Shown here: positions 17,896 to 26,486 of the stretch, piece by piece | Layout: every line of letters begins with the position of its first letter | Numbering within the stretch: the stretch's first letter is position 1 | DNA from: Alphaproteobacteria bacterium | GTDB lineage: Bacteria; Pseudomonadota; Alphaproteobacteria; JAUXUR01 | Reading direction: 5' to 3' | Assembly: GCA_030680745.1 (NCBI GenBank) | Contig: JAUXUR010000044.1 | Coordinates: 1-64,000 of the forward strand | DNA length: 64,000 bases | Made by a program: the position numbers and the translations under genes | Notes under the pieces: generated by a model | The model's database searches: none | The model's input: only the letters and a program-made list of their open reading frames with translations | Told to the model about the DNA's origin: nothing

Positions 17896-18999
17896 ATGAC
17901 CCTCAAAACCCAAAAACCATTCTCGATGATCCTTATGAAGACCCATCGTTACGACCTAACGTCGAATTCGACTATAAGACAAGTCGTTATCAATTTCTTT
18001 TTACTCATTTTTGTTATAACCTTAATAGGCTGCACACCACGCACACAACAAATAGGGAAAATAAAAACAGTGCCCCAATTATTTACAGATTCATATAGAA
18101 CAAAAGATGGAATACATCTGCCTTATAAACAATGGGGTGATGCTGATGCACCAGAAGCCATCATTATTGCATTGCATGGTTTTAATGATTATAGCAATGC
18201 ATTCAAGGATTTTGGTCCAATTGCAGCCTGTAGAAATATACTAACAATTGCCTATGACCAACGTGGATTTGGAAACACACCTGAAAAAGGTATTTGGGCT
18301 GGCACGCAGTTTTTTGTCCAAGATCTTCTGAATTTAACGCATTTACTCAAAGAAAAATATCCAAACACACCTCTTTTTTGGATGGGCGAAAGCATGGGTG
18401 GTGCCATTTCAATGATTGCTAGCAAATTAATTGATGAACATACACTCAATGGTATTATTTTGCTTGCCCCAGCTGTCTGGGGATGGCGCACAATGAATCC
18501 CTTCCAAGCTGGCCTTCTTTTCATGTCAGCCCACATGCTTCCATGGATGGAATTAACGGGTGATGGTATTCCCATCAAACCATCCGACAATGAAAAAATG
18601 CTGCGTGAATTAGGTGCCGATCCTCTTGTGCTTAAAGGCGCACGTATTGATTCTTTGTATGGCCTTGTGTCGCTTATGGATGATGCGAGTGTTGCAGCCC
18701 AACATATCAAGCATCCTACATTATTTCTGTACGGCGCTAAAGATGAACTCGTCCCCAAACACCCAACACGCGAAACATTACGCCGTTTACCGCGCGCGCC
18801 TATTGGAAAATGGGATACGATCTATTACAAAAATGGCTACCATATGTTGATCAGAGATATAAAAGGCGAAAAAGTTATTAAAGATATTCTCGCCTGGATC
18901 AATAAAGAGCCATATCCTTCTTTTCTTAATGAAGAAAATGAGATATTGTGTTTTTCTGCAACACTTCAAGGTGATATTCCTCCTCTCAGAAAGGATTAG
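17896..18999 (+). CDS. Lipoprotein alpha/beta hydrolase (lysophospholipase/monoacylglycerol lipase type)
   Basis: From ATG 17896 (GAGG 8 nt upstream) the protein is 367 residues. A hydrophobic helix ends in a lipobox (VITLIGC), so it is probably a membrane-anchored lipoprotein. Starts at 17926 or 17935 would give a more typical n-region. The hydrolase fold shows ALHGFND (oxyanion), YDQRGFG, GESMGG (nucleophile Ser), GAKDELV (acid) and NGYHMLI (His), as in lysophospholipases of the PldB/MGL type. It ends 5 nt before uppP, so the pair is probably co-transcribed. Confidence 0.82.
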   Translation: MTLKTQKPFSMILMKTHRYDLTSNSTIRQVVINFFLLIFVITLIGCTPRTQQIGKIKTVPQLFTDSYRTKDGIHLPYKQWGDADAPEAIIIALHGFNDYSNAFKDFGPIAACRNILTIAYDQRGFGNTPEKGIWAGTQFFVQDLLNLTHLLKEKYPNTPLFWMGESMGGAISMIASKLIDEHTLNGIILLAPAVWGWRTMNPFQAGLLFMSAHMLPWMELTGDGIPIKPSDNEKMLRELGADPLVLKGARIDSLYGLVSLMDDASVAAQHIKHPTLFLYGAKDELVPKHPTRETLRRLPRAPIGKWDTIYYKNGYHMLIRDIKGEKVIKDILAWINKEPYPSFLNEENEILCFSATLQGDIPPLRKD

Positions 19000-19004
19000 C
19001 GACG

Positions 19005-19811
19005 ATGCCGATGCTTCATATTATAGTTCTTGCTCTTATTCAAGGCATTACAGAACTATTACCCATCAGTTCATCTGGACATCTCATTCTTGCACCTGAC
19101 CTTTTACACTGGGAAGACCAAGGCGTTGAACTTGATGTTGCGATGCATATTGGCAGTATGTTTGCCTTGATTCTTTATTTTTGGAAAGATGTCCTTAATC
19201 TTTTCAAAGGGTTTTTCTCTATTTGCAAATTAAATACCGAGACACCCGATGCGCGTTTCTTTATGCACCTTGTTGTCGCCTCTATCCCCGCAATTATTGT
19301 AGGGCTCATTCTGCACGTCTTTTTTAAAGATATTTTTCGAAACAAAGAAATCATTGTTTGGACAATGATTGGATATGGTTGCGTTTTATACGTTGTTGAT
19401 CGTTATGCACGCCAGGAACTTACAATGCAGCAAATGAGCTATAAAAATGCGTTCATTTGCGGATTATTCCAATCACTGGCCCTTATACCAGGCACCAGCC
19501 GTAGTGGTATTACAATGACTGCCGGCAGATTGCTTGGCTATCAACGACGTGAGGCTGCGCGTTTTGCAATGCTTATGGCTATTCCGACCATTTTTGGCGC
19601 AGGCCTTCTTAGTGCTGTAGATCTTTATAAAAAAGGAAATATGGACTTAATTCAAGATGCTGCAATTCTGGCAGCCTTTACTTTTATTGTGTCTTATCTA
19701 ACAATTGTATTTTTAATGTCATGGCTTAGACGCGCCAATTTCACACCTTTCGTACTTTATCGTCTTGCTTTTGGTGGATTTTTAATCTACTGGATTTATT
19801 TCACACATTAA
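19005..19811 (+). CDS. uppP: Undecaprenyl-diphosphatase
   Basis: This 268-residue membrane protein has both UppP/BacA signature segments: ELLPISSSGHL (17-27) and PGTSRSG (162-168), with several hydrophobic helices. It dephosphorylates undecaprenyl diphosphate to recycle the lipid carrier for peptidoglycan and related polymers. It starts 5 nt after the lipoprotein hydrolase and its stop overlaps that of the convergent hydrolase by 4 nt, with no room for a separate terminator. Confidence 0.95.
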   Translation: MPMLHIIVLALIQGITELLPISSSGHLILAPDLLHWEDQGVELDVAMHIGSMFALILYFWKDVLNLFKGFFSICKLNTETPDARFFMHLVVASIPAIIVGLILHVFFKDIFRNKEIIVWTMIGYGCVLYVVDRYARQELTMQQMSYKNAFICGLFQSLALIPGTSRSGITMTAGRLLGYQRREAARFAMLMAIPTIFGAGLLSAVDLYKKGNMDLIQDAAILAAFTFIVSYLTIVFLMSWLRRANFTPFVLYRLAFGGFLIYWIYFTH

Positions 19812-20635
19812 GCAGATAAAAAACGCCTAATATAAATCGCCTCATCTTCTCTATGGAGAAGAGGCGCATGCCCAGCATCATCAATCGTCCATAATGTAGC
19901 CTTAGGACCGCGTTGACACATTTCTTTAGCTAATTCTTCTGTCAACAAATCAGACATCCCCCCGCGTATTAAAAGCGTTGGGCAGACAACCTGATCATAA
20001 AATGGAAATAAATTAATATCATCTGTTAGTTTCTTAAAATTCTCTGCAATACCAGTATCATAATGATGGGTTAATTTACCATTATCCTTTTTACGACAGG
20101 AATAAAAAGCCATTTCCATCCATTCACTTTCCGTCAATGGACCAAAAGTTCCATGTATTTTTTGAAGATATGTCTTGAAATCAACCATTGCATTAAATTC
20201 GGGACTCAAGGATAAATAAGAGCCAATGCGTTTTAATGGCTCAGCATAAAGCATCGGTCCAATATCATTTAAAATAAGATGCGTCATTTTTTCTTTAAAA
20301 TGGGTTGCAGCCAGCAAATAACCTAAAGTACCACCCATAGAAGTGCCCAAAAAAGCAAATTTTTCAAACCCCATTTGCTGCACAAGTTCTTGAATCAATA
20401 AAATATAATGCTCGACCTTATAATTTTCAGGATCGTCTTCCCAAGCCGACAAACCACGTCCTGGTGTATCGGGTGCTATTACATAAAATTTGTCTTTTAA
20501 CAATCGTGCTAAAAAAGTAAAATCCCCACCATTGCGGGATACACCATGCCAGCAAATAAGCGGAAAGTTTTTAGGATCGCCCCAAGATCTGACATGAACT
20601 TCCGTGTTTAAGCAATTGAAAAAAAGTGATTTCAT
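19808..20635 (-). CDS. Alpha/beta hydrolase
   Basis: From ATG 20635 (GGAG about 10 nt upstream) the protein is 275 residues. It has the full hydrolase pattern: CWHGVSRNG (oxyanion region), DTPGRGLS, GTSMGG (nucleophile Ser), RGGMSDLL (acid) and DAGHAPLL (His). No signal peptide is seen, so it is probably cytoplasmic. The substrate cannot be told from sequence; esterase, lactonase or C-C hydrolase are all possible. An in-frame ATG at 20665 has no clear ribosome-binding site. Convergent with uppP. Confidence 0.82.
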   Translation of the reverse strand: MKSLFFNCLNTEVHVRSWGDPKNFPLICWHGVSRNGGDFTFLARLLKDKFYVIAPDTPGRGLSAWEDDPENYKVEHYILLIQELVQQMGFEKFAFLGTSMGGTLGYLLAATHFKEKMTHLILNDIGPMLYAEPLKRIGSYLSLSPEFNAMVDFKTYLQKIHGTFGPLTESEWMEMAFYSCRKKDNGKLTHHYDTGIAENFKKLTDDINLFPFYDQVVCPTLLIRGGMSDLLTEELAKEMCQRGPKATLWTIDDAGHAPLLHREDEAIYIRRFLSA

Positions 20636-20707
20636 GGGGTTTATTCTCCGTGTATTCAAAACCATCCTAGATTAAAGAATAACATAACACGCCAAATAAT
20701 GCAGATT

Positions 20708-21346
20708 TTATACACTAAAAATAAGCTTCGCTCCGAGCCCCATAAGAACGCCCCCTGTCCCACGCTCAATCCAATGACTCATTGCATTAAACTTTTCTCT
20801 TGTTTTTTTACCAGATAAACAAAAAGCCACAAAACTAAACCAAAGCAACGTTTCTACAAAAATAATAAATCCATATAAAGAAAGAATCTGTATTGGTGTG
20901 TTTGGCGAAATAAAGATAGAAAAAAGACTAATAAAAAATAAGATACACTTGGGATTAAGCGCATTCGTTAAGAAACCAGACCACAAAGCAGATAAAGCTG
21001 AAATATCTCTTATATGTTTCGTTTCACTTAATTCAACATTTTCTTTCTTCGCTCTCAAACCTTTATAACCAATATAAAGCAAATAACTTGCACCCAAATA
21101 TTTAATCCCAGTAAAAAGCCATTCACTTTCCCGAATAATGATCCCTAGACCACATAAACTATAAGTCACATGAACTAAAACGCCTAAAGCAATGCCTAAG
21201 GCAGTCAACAAAGCCGTTTTACGAGAATAAATCAAACTATTCCTAACAATGACAGCAAAATCAGGTCCCGGGCTTATAATGGAAATCATTATCAATCCTG
21301 ACAGGCTAAGGATGGAAGGCAAATATTCAAAAAGAAGAGTATTCAT
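20708..21346 (-). CDS. LysE/RhtB-family amino-acid exporter
   Basis: This 212-residue protein has about six hydrophobic segments and the family's N-terminal pattern SIISPGPDFAVIVRNSL, followed by TALGIALGVLVH. LysE/RhtB proteins export amino acids such as homoserine, threonine or lysine, or related small molecules; the substrate is unknown. It has its own start region (AAAGGTG) next to the rearranged locus at 21379-22423. Confidence 0.85.
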   Translation of the reverse strand: MNTLLFEYLPSILSLSGLIMISIISPGPDFAVIVRNSLIYSRKTALLTALGIALGVLVHVTYSLCGLGIIIRESEWLFTGIKYLGASYLLYIGYKGLRAKKENVELSETKHIRDISALSALWSGFLTNALNPKCILFFISLFSIFISPNTPIQILSLYGFIIFVETLLWFSFVAFCLSGKKTREKFNAMSHWIERGTGGVLMGLGAKLIFSV

Positions 21347-21378
21347 AAAAACACCTTTAAATAAGTTTATAGATCGGA

Positions 21379-21690
21379 TTAAAGAACTTTAATATCATAT
21401 TGAATTTTCATGACATTTTTTTTAATTTTGAACTTTGTAATTTTGAGTCCTTGCAATTCTTGAAGACTATTAACATGGGTGCCCCCACAAGGTGAAAATG
21501 GAAAATCGCCGATACGTATCATCCGAACAGATTGCCCATTTGGTATGTTGTAAGTGATATTAGGACACAATGCGTTAACTTTGTCAGCAGAAACTTGCTC
21601 CATATTTACGCGTAAATTTTTCCTAATGACGCGTTCAATTTCTTCATTGACTAAGTCTATCGAAATTTGATCTAAAGAACCATTTGTAGA
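21379..21690 (-). pseudogene. 5'-truncated AlaX-like (alanyl-tRNA editing) gene
   Basis: The last 100 or so residues of this frame match the C-terminal half of AlaX editing proteins: DLVNEEIERVIRKNLRV, then SVRMIRIGDFPFSPCGGTHV, whose C-x3-H supplies half of the zinc site. Intact proteins are about twice as long and carry an HxxxH motif upstream, missing here. The frame stays open to 21861, but that part is antisense to the MarR/GNAT coding sequence and has no AlaX similarity. The gene therefore seems cut near 21680 and is probably non-functional. Confidence 0.7.
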
Positions 21691-22423
21691 ACACGATCTT
21701 GTTTCTTTTAAAGAAGGCACGGACAAACGAGAAAAATACTTATATATCTCAAAAAAAGGACAAATTGAGATAACAAACATTGATGAATTCTCTGATTCAA
21801 AAATAAAGGGTGCATTTGAATTTTTAACAGAGAGTGACCAAAGCCAAATTATCAATGCCATTCAAAAATACGGCGAAGCACTTGAAAAAAGCAGGCTAAT
21901 CCGCGCACAAGTCAAAATCCATACCCTATCTACATCGCGCACGATTCGTAAACAAATTATTGCAATGATCGAACATATTCAAAAAAACGAATTTTTATTA
22001 CCTATTACGGACGACATTAACGCATGCATCTTAAAGGCTGAAGAAGATTTCTACTATAACAATTCCTATAATTTTTGGTATGCTGTAGATAACAATGGAA
22101 TTATCATCGGTAGCATAGGCCTAAAAAAAATTGATAATCATCGCGGAGAAATAAAAAAATTTTTTGTTGAGCAACAATATCGTAAAAAAGGTGTTGCACA
22201 AAAATTAATGGCAACACTTGTTAAAGCCGCACATAAACATCATTTCGATGAACTTTATCTAGGAACAGTTGACACATTACAGGCAGCCCAGTCTTTTTAT
22301 AAAAAATATGGTTTTTCTCAAATTACAGCACAGCAATTACCTTTAGGATTTAATATATGCCCTGTGGATACAGTTTTTTTTAAATCAAACGTTAAAGATC
22401 TTCAACATAAGTTTTGCATTTGA
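21671..22423 (+). pseudogene. 5'-truncated MarR-GNAT fusion gene
   Basis: The plus frame is open from 21671 (just after a TGA) to 22423, 251 codons, but has no ATG before 21965. The first 95 residues look like the wing and C-terminal helices of a MarR repressor (FKEGTDKREKYLYISKKG, then FEFLTESDQSQIINAIQK). The rest is a GNAT acetyltransferase (FFVEQQYRKKGVAQKLM acetyl-CoA loop). Fused MarR-GNAT regulators are known. Here the MarR N-terminus and start codon are lost at the junction with the truncated alaX gene. The GNAT part could still be made from ATG 21965 (152 residues). Confidence 0.72.
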
Positions 22424-22438
22424 ACATTTTTTTACTAA

Positions 22439-22639
22439 TTCGGTTTCACCTCTCCCCTTGTGGGAGAGGTCGGCGCACAGCGACGGGTGAGGGGTGAATA
22501 AAGCGTTTACACAGAGCAACACCATCATGCCGTAATCTAAGCATTTCAAACAAATACTCATGTCTCCAAAATTGTAAAATACCCCTCACCCGCTCCCTTT
22601 GGTCGCGACCTCTCCCACAAGGGGAGAGGTGAAACCGAA
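22439..22639. repeat. 201-bp MITE-like element with 34-bp perfect terminal inverted repeats
   Basis: Arms 22439-22472 (TTCGGTTTCACCTCTCCCCT and on) and 22606-22639 are exact reverse complements. A second inner pair (GGGTGAGGGGT near 22485, ACCCCTCACCC near 22581) continues the palindrome after a short variable part. Similar 'CTCTCCC...GGGAGAGG...GGGTGAGGGG' palindromes are known as dispersed intergenic repeats in many proteobacteria. The central 85 bp is AT-rich and non-coding. It lies between two minus- and plus-strand gene ends. Confidence 0.85.
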
Positions 22640-22664
22640 GCAATTTCATTTTTTGTCCCGTAGA

Positions 22665-22721
22665 TTGCGAAGAGACATATCAATTGACCGCAGTGAAAAA
22701 TTTAAAAAGAAGTCTCATTCA
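22665..22721 (+). repeat. Right-end fragment of the 45723-45863 repeat family, running into the end of miaB
   Basis: The segment CATATCAATTGACCGCAGTG and then AAAAAGAAGTCT is a diverged copy of the right end of the element at 45723-45863 (CACATCAATCGGCCACAATA then AAAAGAAGTCT). Its last few bases overlap the 3' end of miaB. The left half is absent. Confidence 0.45.
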
Positions 22722-24085
22722 TCAACCAAAATACCCATCATACTAAAGCCTTCTCGACTTGTAATCTTGACTTGTTTTGTTTGACCAATCAGCTCTTTTG
22801 AGCCAATCACATGAATGGGTTGTAAATAAGGCGATCTGCCAACTATTTGTCCAGGATGTTTGCCTGGTTTTTCAAATAAAACAGATATCGTTTTACCAAC
22901 GATCGATTCATTAAAATCTATCTGCTGTTGATTCAACAATGCTTGCAATCTATAAAGACGTTGATCTTTAACGTCTTCAGGCACTTGCGTTTCGATTGTT
23001 GCTGCAGGTGTTCCAGGGCGAGGTGAATATTTGAAAGAATAGGCCGTACAAAATTTTACTTTTTCAATAAGCTTCATTGTATCTTCAAAATCCTCATCGG
23101 TTTCACCAGGAAAACCAACAATGATATCAGTGGCAAAAGCAATATCAGAACATGCATCTTGGAATTGTTTAACCAAATTCAAATAATCACTAGATGTATA
23201 TTTGCGGTTCATTGCTTTTAAAATACGATCAGAACCTGATTGAACGGGTAAATGCAAATATGGCATTAGTTTTTTATTATGACGATGCGCCTCGATAATA
23301 TCTTGCTCCATATCTCGTGGATGAGACGTCACATAACGGATACGCTGGATTTCAGGATATAATGAAAGGCGATCGATTAAATCAGCAAGAGACCATTCTT
23401 TGGTGCCATCGGGTGATATTCCATGAAAAGCGGTGACATTTTGCCCTAAAAGGGTAATTTCTTTAACGCCAAGCACAATCAAACGTTCTGCTTCTTTTAA
23501 TATATCATTAATGGGTCGTGAATATTCAGCGCCTCTCGTATAAGGCACCACACAAAAAGTGCACATTTTATCGCATCCTTCTTGGACAGATAAAAAAGCT
23601 GCAACCCCTTGAACTTCATATATTTCTGGAAGGAAATCGAATTTTGATTCTAACGGGAAATCTGTATAAACAAGCCCTGCCCCTTTTTTTGGATTTTCAA
23701 GGACAACATTGGCTGCTTTTTCAAGCATCTCTGGCAAATGATGATATGTTTGTGGCCCCAAAACAATATCAACATAAGGCGCACGTCTTACAATTTCACG
23801 ACCTTCCGCCTGTGCAACACAGCCTGTGACCGCAATAAAAACACGTTTTCCCATATCAAAACTATTTTGCCGATGGACAAGTGCCCGACCTAAATCAGAG
23901 TAAACTTTTTCACTCGCTTTTTCACGAATATGACATGTATTTAAAATAATAAGATTAGCTTCGTCTGGATTTTCTGTTTTCTGATATCCTTTGGCTAATA
24001 AGGCATCACCCATTCGGTCAGAGTCGTAGACGTTCATCTGACAGCCATATGATTTAATGTAAACTTTTTTTTGATTTTGTGTCAT
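22715..24085 (-). CDS. miaB: tRNA-2-methylthio-N6-dimethylallyladenosine synthase
   Basis: This 456-residue radical SAM methylthiotransferase has all three domains. The N-terminal UPF0004 domain has its three cluster cysteines (SYGCQMNVYDS, NTCHIREKA, VTGCVAQ). The radical SAM core has CDKMCTFCVVPYTRG (CxxxCxxC). A C-terminal TRAM domain runs from about 385. It adds a methylthio group to i6A37 of tRNAs that read UNN codons. It heads or belongs to a minus-strand series with plsC, the olsB-like gene and fur, but a MITE separates it from plsC. Confidence 0.96.
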   Translation of the reverse strand: MTQNQKKVYIKSYGCQMNVYDSDRMGDALLAKGYQKTENPDEANLIILNTCHIREKASEKVYSDLGRALVHRQNSFDMGKRVFIAVTGCVAQAEGREIVRRAPYVDIVLGPQTYHHLPEMLEKAANVVLENPKKGAGLVYTDFPLESKFDFLPEIYEVQGVAAFLSVQEGCDKMCTFCVVPYTRGAEYSRPINDILKEAERLIVLGVKEITLLGQNVTAFHGISPDGTKEWSLADLIDRLSLYPEIQRIRYVTSHPRDMEQDIIEAHRHNKKLMPYLHLPVQSGSDRILKAMNRKYTSSDYLNLVKQFQDACSDIAFATDIIVGFPGETDEDFEDTMKLIEKVKFCTAYSFKYSPRPGTPAATIETQVPEDVKDQRLYRLQALLNQQQIDFNESIVGKTISVLFEKPGKHPGQIVGRSPYLQPIHVIGSKELIGQTKQVKITSREGFSMMGILVDE

Positions 24086-24145
24086 TGTCTAAAACTCGTT
24101 ATTAATATTAAGATATTTGTTGCAATTTTTAGGTCTCTATATAAT

Positions 24146-24280
24146 TAACTATCCAGATTATGAGGCAAAGTCTAGAGACCCTTGACCCGAAACGACGTGT
24201 ACCACTATGTACATGAGTACCGCCAATTTCTTTTTCCTGGGTAGGTCTGACAACGAATTTGTCCATAATCTGGGTAGTTA
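24146..24280. repeat. MITE-like element with 17-bp terminal inverted repeats, overlapping the plsC stop codon
   Basis: TAACTATCCAGATTATG (24146-24162) pairs with CATAATCTGGGTAGTTA (24264-24280), one mismatch. The 135-bp element contains CCCGAAACGACGTGTAC, a word shared with other repeats in the window. The right terminus supplies the TAA stop of plsC (complement at 24278-24280), so the element is inserted exactly at that gene's end. Confidence 0.75.
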
Positions 24281-25138
24281 TGATTTCTTCTTCTTTTGAA
24301 TATCAAAACATGTATGCAATGCATCATTATGAGCAAAGGTAATCACTTTTTCACACAAGGTTGAAATTCCTTTTCGGCTTGCACCCTGAATTTCAGCTTT
24401 CATTGGCGGATGAAATTCAACAATAACTTTTAATGTGCCCATTCCCATCATTTGCCACATATGCGGCATAAGATTCATATCGCCATACCAAGCAAAAAAA
24501 GGGCGCCACATACGACCAACAGGAATACCGTTTAAAGTTGCATATGATATAGAAATAGGCTGAATAGGTAAATTGGGTAATGTTTGTGCAAATGAAAATA
24601 AAGAGCTTTTAAAAGGCAAAACGCGATTGCCGTCGCTACTCGTGCCTTCAGGAAAAAGAAAGAGTGAACCACCTTGCTGTAAGCGTTCTAAAATTTCGTT
24701 TTTTTGTGTATTGGCTTTCGTTCTTTTGCGTTCAACAAATATACTTCCTTGTAATTTCGTGACGTAGCCAAAAATAGGCCAGGATTCGATTTCTTTTTTG
24801 GCGATAAAAGCACCTTCCAGCAAAGAGCCAATTACTAAAATATCAATGTATGAGGCATGATTGGAGACATAAAATGTTGGTTTTTCTTTACATATTTTGC
24901 CTCGAACTTCAATTTTTATACCTAGAATCCAACAAAACACCCTATGCAAAACCATAGGCCATCTTTTGGCAGCATCTAGCTTAAAAAACAATAAAATGCT
25001 TTGGCTTGATAAAACAACAAGCATCCAAAGGACAAAAAGCGTAAAGCGAAAACAAGCTAACGGCAAAGAATGTAATCTTTTAAGATTCAGTGCAGTCTCT
25101 GTCTGTGTTTTCGTGATTTGAGGGTTTTTCAAACTCAT
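24278..25138 (-). CDS. plsC: Lysophospholipid (1-acyl-sn-glycerol-3-phosphate) acyltransferase family protein
   Basis: This 286-residue protein has an N-terminal membrane helix (about 28-52) and PlsC/OlsA motifs: NHASYID (HX4D catalytic) and FPEGTSSDGNR (substrate binding). It transfers a second acyl chain to lysophosphatidic acid or, as OlsA, to lyso-ornithine lipid. Its start overlaps the olsB-like gene by 59 nt, and that neighbour favours an OlsA-type role. The next in-frame Met is residue 39, so the overlap looks real. The stop codon lies in the terminal repeat of a MITE; the lysine tail may be altered. Confidence 0.85.
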   Translation of the reverse strand: MSLKNPQITKTQTETALNLKRLHSLPLACFRFTLFVLWMLVVLSSQSILLFFKLDAAKRWPMVLHRVFCWILGIKIEVRGKICKEKPTFYVSNHASYIDILVIGSLLEGAFIAKKEIESWPIFGYVTKLQGSIFVERKRTKANTQKNEILERLQQGGSLFLFPEGTSSDGNRVLPFKSSLFSFAQTLPNLPIQPISISYATLNGIPVGRMWRPFFAWYGDMNLMPHMWQMMGMGTLKVIVEFHPPMKAEIQGASRKGISTLCEKVITFAHNDALHTCFDIQKKKKS

Positions 25139-25937
25139 AATATCTAAGGTATTTATCCGCTATTAGTTCAGTTTTAACAATAATACACACATCAGTGGTA
25201 TTGAAATCATTATCGACGACTGCACCATCACCAATATAGGCACCCACACGTAAATATCCTTTGATGAGGGGCGGTAAGGTTAGAAATAACCTTCTTGGGT
25301 CGATATTATGATAATCAACGTTTTGCATGGATACGTAACGATCTGGCAAAGCACGTGTACGCATAGCCGGTGGCGCTAAATGGTGGTGATATAAAAATGA
25401 AAGATGTTGTTCTAACGCTTTTGTGTCAATGCCTGGAAAGCTTGCACATCCAAAAAGTATTTCAATACGGTGATAATTAACATAAGCGGCAATTGCACGC
25501 CATAAAAGCTGTAATGTAGGACGTGACCTATGATCTGCATGAACGCAAGATCTACCAAGTTCTAAAATCTCACCAGGATATTCTTTTAGTACGGAAATAT
25601 CGTATTCATGAGAAGAGTAAAAACCAGTCTGTTTTTCGGCAATTTCTTGTCGTAATAAACGATAAGTACCCACGACAGGCGAAACACCATTTTCGCGTAA
25701 AGAGTGATCAAATACAAGCATATGGTCGCAATAAGCATCAAAAGGATCTACATCTTTTTTAAGCCTTGCAACTAATGGAGATGCATTCGCTTGCATTTCT
25801 TCGTAGAATACTTGATAACGTAATCTTTGAGCAGCCTCAATTTCTTTGGGGTTTTCAGCAAGTCTGACTTCCAAATCACCTGTGCGCAATGACCCAAGAT
25901 TGTAAGGTTCTGTAACTTTTAATGATGGTTCAAACAA
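25080..25937 (-). CDS. OlsB-like GNAT N-acyltransferase (ornithine-lipid/hemolysin-like family)
   Basis: This 285-residue protein matches the OlsB/hemolysin-like acyltransferase family: LRYQVFYEEMQANA near 40, DPFDAYCDHMLVFD, ELGRSCVHADHRSRP and the later GCASFPGID. OlsB attaches a 3-hydroxyacyl chain to ornithine, the first step of ornithine-lipid synthesis; some relatives acylate other amino acids. The adjacent, overlapping plsC gene supports an OlsB/OlsA pair. The C-terminal tail (after about 265) is charged and lies in the overlap. Confidence 0.8.
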   Translation of the reverse strand: MFEPSLKVTEPYNLGSLRTGDLEVRLAENPKEIEAAQRLRYQVFYEEMQANASPLVARLKKDVDPFDAYCDHMLVFDHSLRENGVSPVVGTYRLLRQEIAEKQTGFYSSHEYDISVLKEYPGEILELGRSCVHADHRSRPTLQLLWRAIAAYVNYHRIEILFGCASFPGIDTKALEQHLSFLYHHHLAPPAMRTRALPDRYVSMQNVDYHNIDPRRLFLTLPPLIKGYLRVGAYIGDGAVVDNDFNTTDVCIIVKTELIADKYLRYYEFEKPSNHENTDRDCTES

Positions 25938-26009
25938 ATTTTTCTCTCTTAGAAATAAAGTTCAAAAGATAAAAATAACCTATTTTGCTTAATTTTTATA
26001 CTTGTTTTT

Positions 26010-26432
26010 TTAAGTCTTGTTTTTGAGCGGAACTGCATAAAGTTCCAATCGGTGATCAACCAATTTATACCCTAAACGATCGGCTATTTTTGTTTTAAGT
26101 ATTTCAATTTCTTCATCATGAAATTCAATCACTTTTCCTGATTCAATATCAATAAGATGATCATGATGTTCCGATGAAATAGTTTCGTAACGCGCTTTTG
26201 CACCACCAAAATCATGTCTTTCTAAAGCATTTATTTCTTCAAAAAGTTTTAATGTGCGATAAACAGTTGCAATACTAATTTTAGAATCTATAAGATATGC
26301 CCTTTGATATACAGAGTCAACATCAGGATGGTCAAATGATTCAGACAATACACGTGCAATCACACGTCGTTGATCTGTCATTTTTAATCCTTTTTCAAGG
26401 CAGATTTTTTCTAAAGCAGTATTCATTTTCAT
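26010..26432 (-). CDS. fur: Fur-family ferric/manganese uptake regulator
   Basis: This 140-residue protein has a winged-helix N-terminal domain (MTDQRRVIARVLSES, ISIATVYRTLKLFEE) and a dimerisation domain with metal ligands HHDHLID and HRLELYAV. ERHDFGGAKARYE is typical of alphaproteobacterial Fur/Mur. No CxxC structural zinc site is present. It represses metal-uptake genes with bound Fe or Mn. It lies 72 nt upstream of the olsB-like gene on the same strand and 54 nt downstream of mucR. Confidence 0.92.
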   Translation of the reverse strand: MKMNTALEKICLEKGLKMTDQRRVIARVLSESFDHPDVDSVYQRAYLIDSKISIATVYRTLKLFEEINALERHDFGGAKARYETISSEHHDHLIDIESGKVIEFHDEEIEILKTKIADRLGYKLVDHRLELYAVPLKNKT

Positions 26433-26441
26433 TCAAACAAA

Positions 26442-26470
26442 ACAAAAAGGCCCAATTAAGGCCTTTTGTT
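26442..26470 (-). terminator. Terminator of mucR
   Basis: AAAAGGCC pairs with GGCCTTTT around an 8-nt loop, between the mucR stop and the fur start. On the minus strand it ends in a T-rich tract (TTTTTGTTTTG), a good intrinsic terminator. It should separate mucR from fur. Confidence 0.7.
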
Positions 26471-26486
26471 TATGTTAGCTCGACTA

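Noticed and set aside
18252-18758. 168-codon frame antisense to the lipoprotein hydrolase
   Set aside because: The opposite strand encodes a complete hydrolase with all catalytic motifs; this is its shadow.
22446-22649. 67-codon frame on the minus strand
   Set aside because: It lies inside the inverted-repeat element 22439-22639 and encodes the repeat arms.
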